64,000 nt of DNA from MWEI01 sp964600235 (GCA_964600235.1 CAZRIV010000015.1:65762-129761), one strand, 5' to 3'; counted from the stretch's first letter, positions 45,817-55,038 are shown. The notes: generated by a model not told the origin, from the sequence alone. Program-made: numbers and translations.

Positions 45817-47279
45817 TTAAGGATGAGAAAGATCATGAGGAAAATGATATCGAGTCCTCCACCACGAACATTAAATTCGGCGAAACCAGGTTCGAGGAAA
45901 ATAAAAGAAGGGAGTGGCTGAAAAAGAAGAAACCCCGTGTTTTTGAAAAAGTCATCCGGTTCAACGATAAACTCGCTCGGGGCGAGGGCGTACCGATCAT
46001 TCAGTTTCAATACAATTATAAATGCAACTTCAAATGCGAGCATTGCTCGATTGAAAAGTTTCAGGTGTCCCGCAAGGAAGAGGCCGAAGGCGGCCGCAGG
46101 TATTTCACGATCGATGACGTCAAGGAGCTGTCACGCCAGGCCGATGAGATGGGTCTTTCCACCTTCGTAATCACCGGCGGAGAACCACTCATATTCAAAG
46201 ATTTTGATGACCTGGTGAAGGCCATCGACCCGGACAAGTTCTGGATCGTTGCCGATACGAACGGCTGGTACCTCGATGATGAAAAAGCCCGGCATCTGAA
46301 AGAGATCGGGGTTGATAAAATCCAGTTGAGCCTTGACGGCGTTGATGCCGAAACACACGATGAGTTCAGACGTCACGCCGGATCATGGGAACGATGCATG
46401 AAGGCCATTGAAGCATGCAAGAAGGTCGACCTGCACGTGATCCTGTCAACGGTTGTCTGGAAAAGCCGTGTGAGATCCCAAGAGTTCATAGATTACCTGG
46501 AGATGGCCAAAAGGCTTGGCGTGGGGACGTACGTAACCTATGCGAAACCTGTCGGTGCATACGAAGGCAGATATGATCAGATGCTGACTGCCCGTGAGGA
46601 AGCCCATATAAGGGAACTTGAGAAAAAGTACGATGTATTCACGCACATGACCCCGTCATATGGCATGGACATCGGGTGCATCGCGGTCAAGAGAATTTTG
46701 CCTATCACCCGATATGGTGATGTTCTCCCCTGCCCGTATATCCATGTTTCACTCGGCAACTTCTTTGAAGAGCCACTAAAGGACATCGTGGACCGCGGAT
46801 TGAATCTGCACTGGTTTAACCCGAGAGTAAAAATGCCCTGCCTGTGCGGTGTTGACAGGACGTTTATTGATCAGGTTGTCGTCCCTACCTACGGTAATGT
46901 GCAAGTCCCTGTTCACTATACAAAGATATTCAGCGACGCCGATTATGTTGATCCCGGCAAGGAAAAAACATCACCCCTCTATCGAGGTAAAAACGCTCGC
47001 CTCACTAAACAGGATAGCGGGGCTGGCAAGGATGAAGAGGTGGAAACCATTGAGACCAAGGACGGCATCATCCCGGTCACGTGGGCCCCCCCGCCTGATA
47101 CCCATTATCATCACAAACTGGATGGAGATCCTGATTACATCAAAGACAAGGATATGGATGTAGAGCTATGGGAAGCGCCCTCAAATATTCAGGACAGGCA
47201 GGGGAAACTGCCCTACCGAAAGAAGGGAGATGCCATGGGGAAGAAGGGCGCCAACAAAAGCAGACCATCAAAAAGCTAA
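45813..47279 (+). CDS. Radical SAM protein with long charged tail
   Basis: A 488-residue protein. A basic N-terminal part (1-60) is followed by QYNYKCNFKCEHCSIEKF (C71, C75, C78) and FVITGGEPLIF, the GGE motif. Cys residues in LPCPYIHVS and PCLCGVDRT fit auxiliary cluster ligands. The last 90 residues are Lys/Asp/Glu/Pro-rich and probably disordered. In the arrangement with the DegT aminotransferase it may build an unusual amino sugar (inference). Confidence 0.85.
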   Translation: MIKDEKDHEENDIESSTTNIKFGETRFEENKRREWLKKKKPRVFEKVIRFNDKLARGEGVPIIQFQYNYKCNFKCEHCSIEKFQVSRKEEAEGGRRYFTIDDVKELSRQADEMGLSTFVITGGEPLIFKDFDDLVKAIDPDKFWIVADTNGWYLDDEKARHLKEIGVDKIQLSLDGVDAETHDEFRRHAGSWERCMKAIEACKKVDLHVILSTVVWKSRVRSQEFIDYLEMAKRLGVGTYVTYAKPVGAYEGRYDQMLTAREEAHIRELEKKYDVFTHMTPSYGMDIGCIAVKRILPITRYGDVLPCPYIHVSLGNFFEEPLKDIVDRGLNLHWFNPRVKMPCLCGVDRTFIDQVVVPTYGNVQVPVHYTKIFSDADYVDPGKEKTSPLYRGKNARLTKQDSGAGKDEEVETIETKDGIIPVTWAPPPDTHYHHKLDGDPDYIKDKDMDVELWEAPSNIQDRQGKLPYRKKGDAMGKKGANKSRPSKS

Positions 47280-47303
47280 AACCTACTGTCCGGTGAATAA
47301 GCC

Positions 47304-48356
47304 ATGAAAATAAATAAACCGCTTGTAAGCATCATGATCCCCAACAGAAACCATTCCATGTTCCTGGACAATTGCATTCAATGCGCGCTGGATCAGACCT
47401 ACGACAATATCGAGATTATTTTTCTCGACAACTGTTCCACCGACAATTCCGTCGAAGTGGCTGCAAAATACTTAAGCAGGGGGGTGAGGATCTGTAAAAA
47501 TCCAATAAATCTTACCAACAGAAGCATAGATCTATTGGCATATCTGGCCAAAGGAAAGTATATAATGACCTTGTGCGCGGATGACCTCATCAAGCCGACA
47601 TTGATTGAAAAATGTGTCAATATCATGGAGGCGCATCCTGATGTCGGCTACGTTCACTGCGAGAGAGATTTTATAGATTTTGAAGGCAACATAACAGAGC
47701 TCGATCCTTTCTATAACTGCAGCTTTGTTACATCGGGCAGCTCGGCTTTGCCCATATACCTGCTTGCCGATGTCGCCCAGGCAGCCCAGTGCCTCATGCG
47801 ACGGACTGCGTTCGAAAGCGTCATGGGCTATGAAAGCGAGTTTGACCACGTCAATACCGACAAGGACCTGTGGTTCAGGTTATCGCTCGAATACGACTAT
47901 GCCTACATAAGAGAGAAACTTTCTCTTATCAGGGTGCATGAATCGAGGGAAACGATCAAGGCTTTCCGAAATTTCTATCATCCGCTTGCACTCTTTATGA
48001 CAATTGATTTTCACATTAGATTAGGATCGGATCAGGAATCTCATAAAAATGTCTCGGAAAGAAAGTCCTTCGCCTACCATAAGCTTGCGCTCGAATTCCT
48101 GAATATCGCGTCTTTCGCATTAAACGAAAACAATGAAAGGCTTGCAAAACAATACATGCTCTTTGCACAGATTTTATCAGACGATATCATCAACGAAAAC
48201 ATATACAAATATTGCATCGAATCCTTCAAGGGCACGGATAAGGACAGCGGCCGGGATATATGCGATACAGGGCAAGACATGTACAAGAAACGCAAACGCA
48301 GCTATGAACCTCCTGAAGGCTATCGATTGATTCACCCGGAGGATTATGCAGACTGA
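47304..48356 (+). CDS. Glycosyltransferase family 2
   Basis: A 350-residue GT2 enzyme: SIMIPNRNHSMFLDNCIQCA, NIEIIFLDNCSTDNS, and TLCADDLIKPT as the DxD equivalent. The C-terminal 120 residues are helical with a basic end. It overlaps the next gene by 11 bp. The partner and linkage are unknown. Confidence 0.85.
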   Translation: MKINKPLVSIMIPNRNHSMFLDNCIQCALDQTYDNIEIIFLDNCSTDNSVEVAAKYLSRGVRICKNPINLTNRSIDLLAYLAKGKYIMTLCADDLIKPTLIEKCVNIMEAHPDVGYVHCERDFIDFEGNITELDPFYNCSFVTSGSSALPIYLLADVAQAAQCLMRRTAFESVMGYESEFDHVNTDKDLWFRLSLEYDYAYIREKLSLIRVHESRETIKAFRNFYHPLALFMTIDFHIRLGSDQESHKNVSERKSFAYHKLALEFLNIASFALNENNERLAKQYMLFAQILSDDIINENIYKYCIESFKGTDKDSGRDICDTGQDMYKKRKRSYEPPEGYRLIHPEDYAD

Positions 48357-49302
48357 ATTTTACAATACCGTCGTATTGCTTCTCACTGACAATAATTCTG
48401 AAACAATCGACAGGAGCATCCAGAGCATTCTCCGTCAATCCATCTATTCCGAGCGGATCAAGATCGTGGCCGTGGACAATCATTCAACGGATGGAACTTA
48501 TGAAAAACTGATCGGATACGTCAAAAGTAATGACATATCCGTTTATCGCCTCGAAAAAAGATACCTGAAAACCCGTCTGATGCTCCACGCGAACCACCTG
48601 TTGAGATATACAATGCACCGCTACCTGACGATCCTCAATCCTGGCGACATGCTTTTTCCAGACTATCTGGAAATATGTTCCGGCCTGATGGACGATGCCT
48701 CTCATGCCGATGCCAGAATCATTTTCTGTGAAGTCGACTTCATCGATGATGATGGGAGGAAATCCAGTCAAACACCCATGTTTGACAGAGATCGCATTTT
48801 AGAAAAAGAAAGGCACCTGATCGAGGTCTTCAATAAAGGAATGGGGCATAAGGTTCAATGCTTTTACCGCGTCGGGACCCTTCCGAATATCTTGTTCGAA
48901 CTCCCGCATTTCGTCGATTTCAATGACTGCTTCAAAAAAGCATGGTTCTTGCAGTTTCACAACTGTATATATCTCAAAAAGAGCCTGGCCTGCATCTGCA
49001 GGAGCGGGTATCCAGACAAGATCATAGATCTGGCTTCGCGGTTATACATGATCACGAGGTTCAAAGTATACAGGGACACCATCGGCAACGAAAGCACGGC
49101 ATACCTGAACGGACTGGATTCGGAAGATATCTACAGGAGTCTTTCCATGCTTGCGCTCCAATATGCCTCGGAATCATTGGCAGAGGGGGAAATCGGCACT
49201 GCAAAAAAGATTCTGCTGTTTGCTGAAATGGTTTTTGAGGACATCATCAATACAGAACCCTATTCCGCACTGAAAACTCTATCATCCCGGGATCCATTAT
49301 GA
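48346..49302 (+). CDS. Glycosyltransferase family 2
   Basis: A 318-residue GT2-like protein: TVVLLLTDNNSETIDRSIQS, RIKIVAVDNHSTDGT, and ILNPGDMLFPDY where DxD would be (one acidic residue only), so the metal site is weak. The C-terminal helices resemble those of the preceding enzyme, suggesting duplication. It overlaps the next gene as ATGA. Confidence 0.78.
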   Translation: MQTEFYNTVVLLLTDNNSETIDRSIQSILRQSIYSERIKIVAVDNHSTDGTYEKLIGYVKSNDISVYRLEKRYLKTRLMLHANHLLRYTMHRYLTILNPGDMLFPDYLEICSGLMDDASHADARIIFCEVDFIDDDGRKSSQTPMFDRDRILEKERHLIEVFNKGMGHKVQCFYRVGTLPNILFELPHFVDFNDCFKKAWFLQFHNCIYLKKSLACICRSGYPDKIIDLASRLYMITRFKVYRDTIGNESTAYLNGLDSEDIYRSLSMLALQYASESLAEGEIGTAKKILLFAEMVFEDIINTEPYSALKTLSSRDPL

Positions 49303-51356
49303 GCGACAGGGACCTCGCGTTGAATACTGTGAAATCGGTTGCACGATTGATCGAGGATGCTGGGCACCTGGATCTTCTGTGCTCACAGGGTGATTATCCC
49401 AGGTTCCAGCAGCATGCCCAGAACATGCTGCTGAAGCTTGAAGATCTGATGTTCATGCAAAAGAACGGAATTGAAAGCATCATGGACTCGTTGCGACGGA
49501 TCATGGTGCATGCAGAGTCAGACTCATCCAGGGCACGTGATAAAATCGCATTTGAATTACTCCCGCTCATGAGAGTGCTCCACAATGTATATTATTTCTA
49601 TAACTGCGTTTATCCTGACAAGGCATTGATGGAGAAGTACTACCGGGAGGAGATGCATTCCTTAGGATCCAACCAGTACATCAACAATGCGGTACTGACT
49701 GGGGAATACAGGTATGACCTCTCGATCGCCGTCATTGCATTCAATAAACTTGAATACACAAAACAGTGCGTGGAGAGTATTCTGAAATATGTCCCTAAAG
49801 ATCTTCATTATGAACTGATCCTCATTAACCATGGTTCAACGGATGGAACAAAGGAATACTTTGAGAGCATTTCACCAACGAAACAACTGGACATATTCAT
49901 CAACGGTGGAGGTCTCGCGGCTTATACGTATATTTGTGAAGGAAAATATTTCATGCTGGTCTCCAATGATGTTATTGTAACCGAGAACGCCATAGCCAAC
50001 ATGATCAAATGCATGGAGTCGGATGAGAAAATCGCATGGGTTGTCCCGGCGACGTCGAATGTAAGCAACCTCCAGACACTACCCGCTGCATATAAGACCA
50101 TCGATGAAATGCATGTCTTTGCCGGCAGGAACAACCGGTGCAGCGATCCCTATCGCTGGGAACAGCGCACCAGGTTGATTGACCCGATCTCACTGCGGCG
50201 CTCGAGTGTATCCTTTTCCTCTTCCGGCGTTAACTGGGCATATTATCTTTATACACAAATAGCCGGTGGATTTTCTGATGACAAGGAGGCCTTGCTGTAC
50301 CGCCGCAGCGGGTACAAGATGATGCTTGCGAAGGACAGCTACTGCCATCATTTCGGAAGTGTGACACTCAAGGATGAGTTGGCCCCACAGGAAGCCTTTT
50401 ATGACAAGGGCCGTAAGGCATTTCATGACGCCTTTGGCATTGACCCGTGGGGAACAGGCTTCTGCTGGTCTCGAGAACTCATGTCGCTTCTGCCATGCAG
50501 AGAAGAAGGGCATGTCAATATTCTCGGTCTGAATTGTGGCATGGGGAGCAACCCTCTCAAGATCAGGGAGACTCTCAAGGAAGAAGCCCATAACCTCGAT
50601 GTGACGCTGTACAATGCAACTGATGATGAACGGTATATAGCTGACCTGCGTGGTATATCCGATATGGTTGTTCACGAACAACACATCAATGATTTTCATA
50701 CATTGTTTCCTGGAGTGCTGTTCAACTACATCGTGCTGGAACGTGGCCTTGAAACGTATCAGGAGCCCATTGGCATAATGAGAAGCCTAGAAGCACGACT
50801 GGCTGCCGGCGGATTTCTGATTCTTCAGACAATTACCAAGGGCCTCAAGAAAACCATATCTGAAAGTTTTCCCGCTGCGAAGATTTCCAAATACTGGTGT
50901 GTCATACCTATGAACGAAAGTAAACGCCGCGGACACTACACGGAAGGCCTGCTGGAAGAAGACACAGATGGAGGCGGAGTCCAAATGACCAGGGAACAAC
51001 AGATAAAGAAGCTCCTCGAGAGGGGGGAAGAACGGTTCTCGCAAGGCGATGTAAGCGCCGCGATAAAATTCTTTGAGAGGGTGCTCAGCCTCGACAAGAC
51101 CAACTCACAGGCCTTGAACAATCTGGGCGTGGTGATGTGGCAACTGGGCGAAGCGCATACGGCCATGGAAATCTTTCAGAACGCACTGGTCGTTAACCCT
51201 GAAGACACCGATGCCCTGGCAAATCTCCTGCAGGCGGCAACTGAAACCGGAAGGTTTGACCTGCTGAAGCCGGAGCTGCTGGATACTGTGAACCGGGCGC
51301 AACCGGCGAATCCGGATATTGCAAAGCTCATTGACGGCCATAAAGGGAATATCTGA
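49299..51356 (+). CDS. GT2 - methyltransferase-like - TPR fusion protein
   Basis: A 685-residue protein. Residues 1-140 are helical; about 143-340 is GT2 (SIAVIAFNKLEYTKQCVESI, ELILINHGSTDGT, FMLVSNDVIV); about 405-555 has a SAM-methyltransferase-like layout (VNILGLNCGMGSNPLKIRET, ILQTITKGLKKTI); about 575-660 is TPR (ALNNLGVVMWQLGEAHTAME). The TPR end recalls the glycosyltransferase next to fliC and could dock on a protein. It is the last gene of the cluster. Confidence 0.82.
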   Translation: MSDRDLALNTVKSVARLIEDAGHLDLLCSQGDYPRFQQHAQNMLLKLEDLMFMQKNGIESIMDSLRRIMVHAESDSSRARDKIAFELLPLMRVLHNVYYFYNCVYPDKALMEKYYREEMHSLGSNQYINNAVLTGEYRYDLSIAVIAFNKLEYTKQCVESILKYVPKDLHYELILINHGSTDGTKEYFESISPTKQLDIFINGGGLAAYTYICEGKYFMLVSNDVIVTENAIANMIKCMESDEKIAWVVPATSNVSNLQTLPAAYKTIDEMHVFAGRNNRCSDPYRWEQRTRLIDPISLRRSSVSFSSSGVNWAYYLYTQIAGGFSDDKEALLYRRSGYKMMLAKDSYCHHFGSVTLKDELAPQEAFYDKGRKAFHDAFGIDPWGTGFCWSRELMSLLPCREEGHVNILGLNCGMGSNPLKIRETLKEEAHNLDVTLYNATDDERYIADLRGISDMVVHEQHINDFHTLFPGVLFNYIVLERGLETYQEPIGIMRSLEARLAAGGFLILQTITKGLKKTISESFPAAKISKYWCVIPMNESKRRGHYTEGLLEEDTDGGGVQMTREQQIKKLLERGEERFSQGDVSAAIKFFERVLSLDKTNSQALNNLGVVMWQLGEAHTAMEIFQNALVVNPEDTDALANLLQAATETGRFDLLKPELLDTVNRAQPANPDIAKLIDGHKGNI

Positions 51357-51443
51357 GCAGATTACGATTCTTAAGACAGTGCTGAAATGGCGGGGCTAAG
51401 CATCGCCCTGACCTGTAGGCTCATTGCAAATCACCTGATGCAG

Positions 51444-51911
51444 CTATCTCTTGGCATTCCAGTTCTTCAAGAGTTTCTTTGCCTCAGCAATTTGTTCCTT
51501 TGTCATCTTGCCGGATACACTGCTTTTCAATTGCACCGCCTGCGTACTCCCCTTCTTTGAGGCCAGATCAAGCCACATGTACGCCATCACGTAGTTCTGC
51601 GGCACACCCCTTCCAAGACGGTACATGTTGCCAAGCTGTGTCTGCGCCACCTTGTTACCCTGCCTGGCTGCCCGGCCGTACCACTCGGCGGCCTTGGAAT
51701 AATTCCTGGTTACCCCCTGGCCTGTCTCATAGAGATATGCGACAAAAACCTGCGCATTGGCGTCTCCCTGCTGGGCAGGCAGGAGATTCTCGCGGAATTC
51801 GGTACTGGTGGAATTTTCATCGGGTGAGTATGCGTTCAGCACGGTCCAGGACATGACCAGACATGCACCGCAACAAACCACAAAGAGCACATTATAGACA
51901 ATCCTGTGCAT
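51444..51911 (-). CDS. Sel1-repeat protein
   Basis: A 155-residue protein. The N-terminal hydrophobic segment (about 3-23) is a signal anchor. Two Sel1 units follow (AQVFVAYLYETGQGVTRNYS and AQTQLGNMYRLGRGVPQNYV), then a conserved-looking helix ending in AKKLLKNWNAK. ATG 51911 has AAGGGGAG upstream, which decides against a start ten codons earlier. It is convergent with the glycan cluster. Confidence 0.82.
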   Translation of the reverse strand: MHRIVYNVLFVVCCGACLVMSWTVLNAYSPDENSTSTEFRENLLPAQQGDANAQVFVAYLYETGQGVTRNYSKAAEWYGRAARQGNKVAQTQLGNMYRLGRGVPQNYVMAYMWLDLASKKGSTQAVQLKSSVSGKMTKEQIAEAKKLLKNWNAKR

Positions 51912-52184
51912 CCACTCCCCTTCACACAGACAAACCAACAAATAACATTCTTGTAATTATGAGTTAACCATACGGACATTTTACTTCCAAGTCAACTCCC
52001 TGAGTGATATTCATGCACTTCAATTTATACCGGATTTGCTGTTGAATGATCTTTAGGGCATGCCAGGGTCGATCTTTCAATACGGATAATTCCGCATTGC
52101 CACCGGCCCTGAGAATGTTTATGTATTAATACTACCATCGTCAGGCTGAACTCATTAAGGTTTGAACCATGTAGGGGGTGAGCA

Positions 52185-53675
52185 ATGAAATTCCTCAAGA
52201 CTTACCTGTATGTTACCCTGGCACTCGTGTCATTGCCCGGCATCGCTCAGGGCGTGGAGATCAACAGGTTGGTCCTCTACAATGACCAGGCCCTGATCAG
52301 TTTTGACCGGGTCATAGAAGGGCATCTCCTGATCACGGCCCCGCCCGAGCTGCTTCCCGGTTCTGTCGTGGTGAGCCCGCGGACCGGTGGATCTATCGGG
52401 GCCATCAGCATCGAGCCGGAGCGCACCCAGTCAGGCAAAGTGAAGGATATCCAGGAGACTCTTCAAAAGAAACAGTCCGCCCTGGCCCTCATGAAGAAGG
52501 ACCAGGCCATGCTGGAAAAGCAGATCGACATCATCTACGATGCCGCCGGGTCCAAGGGCAAGGCGGCGGCCTTTGAAAAGACGCGCCTGGCGGATGCACT
52601 GGGGTTCATCGAACACAAGGTGAACGCCCTGAACACCCGCATCGTGGAACTTGCCAAGAAATCAGAAAAGCTGGAGACGGAGATCAAAGACCTCCAGAAC
52701 CAGCTCGACAAAGTGAGCCGCAATCCGGGGTATCTTATCGATGTCACGGGTAACGGTCCTGTGGTGGTGTCCTATGTCGTCAGGGCCGCTTCCTGGAAAC
52801 CCGAGTACAAGGTGTATGCCCTGCCCGGGACCTCCAAAATGATCATCGAATCCTCAGTGCAGGCCCGCCAGTCAACCGGCTCGGATTGGGACATCAGGGA
52901 GATGATGGTTTCCACGGGTAAACCGAGCTTCGGCATCGAAGCCCCGGAGCTTACACCCTGGTACGTCTACAAGACGCCTCAACGAGTAGCCAGGTTCAAG
53001 GCCGAGTCTTCCGACATGGCGGCCCCTCTAGCCGCCGCCGCTCCCATGGAAGAGGACGAGGCGGCCACTCTTGCCACAACCACATCTTACCTGATAGGTG
53101 CGGCTAAGAACATACGCCTGGCAGGTGACGGCACCCCCGTAACGGTCAAGCTTACAAAACTCGATCTGGGCGCCGAATTCTCGCTGACAACCATCCCCAA
53201 ATACAGCGAGTCCGCATATCTCCGGGCCGAGCTGACAATTGCCGGTGACATGCCCCTTGTCCCCGGGCCCTACTCATCCTTCGTCGACGGTGTCTTTTCC
53301 GGCAATGGGAGAATAAAGCGAGCCGAGCCCGGCCTCAAGATGACCCTGGACCTGGGCATAGACGAAGGTATCACGGTAAAGAGGAAGGAAACCCGGGCCT
53401 TTCATGACAAAACCCTTACCGGCAGAGACCGGATGACCTACTCCTATGAGATTGCGGTTGAGAACTCCAGGAAACAGAAGACTTCCATCACCATCAAGGA
53501 TCAGATACCCATCTCCCGCGACAGGGATATCGAGGTGGAACTGCTAAAGACCTCCCCTGCCGCCACGCCCGATCAGGACGGCATCCTCAGCTGGACCATC
53601 GAGCTTGACCCGCGGCAGAAAAAGACCGTGGGGTTCTCGTTTTCAGTGATCGGGGATGTATCCATGCTCCGGTGA
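52185..53675 (+). CDS. DUF4139 (MuiA-like) secreted protein
   Basis: A 496-residue protein. A signal peptide (1-24, ending AQG) is followed by an N-terminal DUF4140-like strand region, a coiled coil (about 85-185, KDIQETLQKKQSALALMKKD) and the DUF4139 beta domain (SYVVRAASWKPEYKVYALPG to the end). The mucoidy-inhibitor-A relatives are poorly known. GGGGGTGA precedes the ATG. The protein is probably periplasmic. Confidence 0.82.
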   Translation: MKFLKTYLYVTLALVSLPGIAQGVEINRLVLYNDQALISFDRVIEGHLLITAPPELLPGSVVVSPRTGGSIGAISIEPERTQSGKVKDIQETLQKKQSALALMKKDQAMLEKQIDIIYDAAGSKGKAAAFEKTRLADALGFIEHKVNALNTRIVELAKKSEKLETEIKDLQNQLDKVSRNPGYLIDVTGNGPVVVSYVVRAASWKPEYKVYALPGTSKMIIESSVQARQSTGSDWDIREMMVSTGKPSFGIEAPELTPWYVYKTPQRVARFKAESSDMAAPLAAAAPMEEDEAATLATTTSYLIGAAKNIRLAGDGTPVTVKLTKLDLGAEFSLTTIPKYSESAYLRAELTIAGDMPLVPGPYSSFVDGVFSGNGRIKRAEPGLKMTLDLGIDEGITVKRKETRAFHDKTLTGRDRMTYSYEIAVENSRKQKTSITIKDQIPISRDRDIEVELLKTSPAATPDQDGILSWTIELDPRQKKTVGFSFSVIGDVSMLR

Positions 53676-53717
53676 TACGGGTCGGATGATATCTAAATAA
53701 TACTGGTTCGTTGCGTT

Positions 53718-54104
53718 TTAAACAATTTCTGCACCACGTTCGGCAAGGAGTTCGCGCAATACTGAACGGTGACAGTGCCGCTCATCGGGGCAGTAGCATC
53801 CAACGGCAAGATTAGTGTGGTGCGACAGGGCGGCAAGCAGATCGATAATCCGGCTGTTCTCGGGGAGCTTCATCTCGGAGCGGTATTTCCGTGCAAAGGA
53901 CTTCCAGTCCGCCTCGCTTTCGGAGGCCCGGCCTTTCTTGACAAGATCTTCACTGGGTGAGAGGTTCGGCAGCCACACATCATAAAAATCACGAGAAGCG
54001 AACTCGTTCTTCGGCACGCCCCTGGGCGGGCGCCTCACCGTGCCGATACGCAACCCCTCATCCCTGGTTCGCGGGCTCCCCAGTCGCACAATTCGAATCG
54101 CCAT
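53718..54104 (-). CDS. DUF488 family protein
   Basis: A 128-residue protein of DUF488 type: IRIVRLGSPRTRDEGLRIGT at the start, DFYDVWLPNLSPS in the middle and VGCYCPDERHCHRSVLRELL near the end with its Cys/His cluster. Function unknown. GGAGGGAGA lies upstream of the ATG. A perfect 24-bp palindrome sits 57 bp upstream. Confidence 0.88.
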   Translation of the reverse strand: MAIRIVRLGSPRTRDEGLRIGTVRRPPRGVPKNEFASRDFYDVWLPNLSPSEDLVKKGRASESEADWKSFARKYRSEMKLPENSRIIDLLAALSHHTNLAVGCYCPDERHCHRSVLRELLAERGAEIV

Positions 54105-54160
54105 GGATCTCCCTCCCCTGTAACCATTGCAGTTATCATCGATTCCCCTCGACGTGCAAG

Positions 54161-54184
54161 TGACTTCACAGGCCTGTGAAGTCA
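54161..54184. promoter_or_regulatory. Perfect 24-bp palindrome, operator candidate
   Basis: The half-site TGACTTCACAGG is followed at once by its exact complement, with no spacer. No T-run adjoins it. The lack of a loop points to a protein-binding site, for example for a dimeric regulator of the DUF488 gene, rather than an RNA hairpin. Confidence 0.6.
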
Positions 54185-54352
54185 GCTGAGAATATCGGCA
54201 ATTACTAAAAAAAGGGTTTTCTCGTGAGCAATGAGTGAGTTTCTGTATTCACCTGACCAAGTACCCCACTGTAACCAGTCTCCCGGGGCGGCAGACGAAA
54301 ATGCATCACCCGGCTAAGCTTAGGAAAATGACTCCGTACCAGCAAAACCCAT

Positions 54353-54384
54353 TTGTATTACGAGAGGTGATTGAGTAGTATAAT
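54353..54384 (+). promoter_or_regulatory. Candidate promoter of the AtpZ-like gene
   Basis: A perfect -10 hexamer TATAAT lies at 54379-54384, 31 bp before the start codon. The best -35, TTGTAT at 54353-54358, is 20 bp away, which is longer than usual, so activity may depend on an activator or on the -10 alone. Confidence 0.4.
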
Positions 54385-54415
54385 GTGAAAAAGGTTATTT
54401 TTTCAGGGTCGACTG

Positions 54416-54667
54416 TTGAGGATGCACGATAAAGAAACGAAAAAAATGTACCTTACCGTGGCTGATTTAAGCACCGTGGGGATTGCTGTGATTCTGTCCT
54501 TCGTCGCGGGTCTGGGCCTGGGCATATACCTGGACAGCCGCTTTGGTACCTACCCTATCCTCACCGGTGTTTTCATGTTGCTGGGAATCATTTCAGGATT
54601 CTCAATCATGTACAAGAATTACAAGAAATTCTTCGACGAGAGCACGTCCGAAGGCACCAAGAAGTGA
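54416..54667 (+). CDS. AtpZ/AtpI family membrane protein
   Basis: An 83-residue protein with two transmembrane helices (about 18-38 and 45-66), with GLGIYLDSRFGTYPILTGVF between and within them, the AtpZ/ATP synthase protein I pattern. Members usually precede the F-type ATPase genes; here none follows, since the next element is the integrated satellite and the tRNA. TTG at 54416 has AGGG eight bases upstream; ATG two codons later is the alternative. Confidence 0.82.
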   Translation: MRMHDKETKKMYLTVADLSTVGIAVILSFVAGLGLGIYLDSRFGTYPILTGVFMLLGIISGFSIMYKNYKKFFDESTSEGTKK

Positions 54668-54825
54668 AGTTATGCACTGAATCGGGGTGTTCAGGACCTT
54701 AACTGACCTGCCATATTATTATTGCACTGAAAATGGCGGTTGAAGCCTTGTGAGGCTGTTTTTTATAAATGACCCTGCGACTTATATTTTTCTATCTTTA
54801 ATGGATTTGTACCTATTTGAAAATA

Positions 54826-54870
54826 TGGTCGGGACGAGAGGATTTGAACCTCCGACCCCCTGAACCCCAT
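54826..54870 (-). repeat. attL: 45-bp duplicate of the tRNA-Pro 3' end
   Basis: This stretch is identical over 45 bp to the 3' end of the tRNA-Pro gene at 63941-63985. Similarity continues leftward so that 54806-54870 and 63921-63985 agree at 62 of 65 positions. To the right it stops at the anticodon loop, so no functional tRNA is made here. Confidence 0.92.
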
Positions 54871-55014
54871 ATTTAATTGGTCGTTTTTCACCCCTTTTCA
54901 CCCCTATTCTAACCCTACCTGTTTACCTCATTATTACCTTGACTTCATTACTTTTTTAGTCCTATTTATCATTCATGGCTCTTCATCTCCAATCACCCCT
55001 TAACACCCCCTTTT

Positions 55015-55038
55015 GTGTAACGTTTTGTGTAACGTTTT
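55015..55038. repeat. Integrase arm-type repeats, left
   Basis: Two tandem copies of GTGTAACGTTTT lie 35 bp upstream of the integrase start and 145 bp inside the left attachment repeat. The same pair occurs near the right end, which suits arm-type binding sites for the integrase. Confidence 0.6.

Larger units (their letters stand above)
54105..54415. other. Divergent intergenic region with palindrome and promoter
   Basis: The 311-bp stretch between the DUF488 (minus) and AtpZ-like (plus) genes holds a perfect 24-bp palindrome and a TATAAT element, listed separately. No coding frame is convincing. Confidence 0.5.

Noticed and set aside
25587..51356. O-antigen or capsule locus
   Set aside because: No wzx, wzy, wzz, ABC exporter or polyprenyl-phosphate sugar transferase is seen among the genes, and no JUMPstart motif precedes them. 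The reading is not excluded if export genes lie elsewhere.
54826..54870. Second tRNA-Pro gene
   Set aside because: Only the 3' 45 bp are present; the sequence departs from the tRNA in the anticodon loop, so it is an attachment repeat, not a gene.
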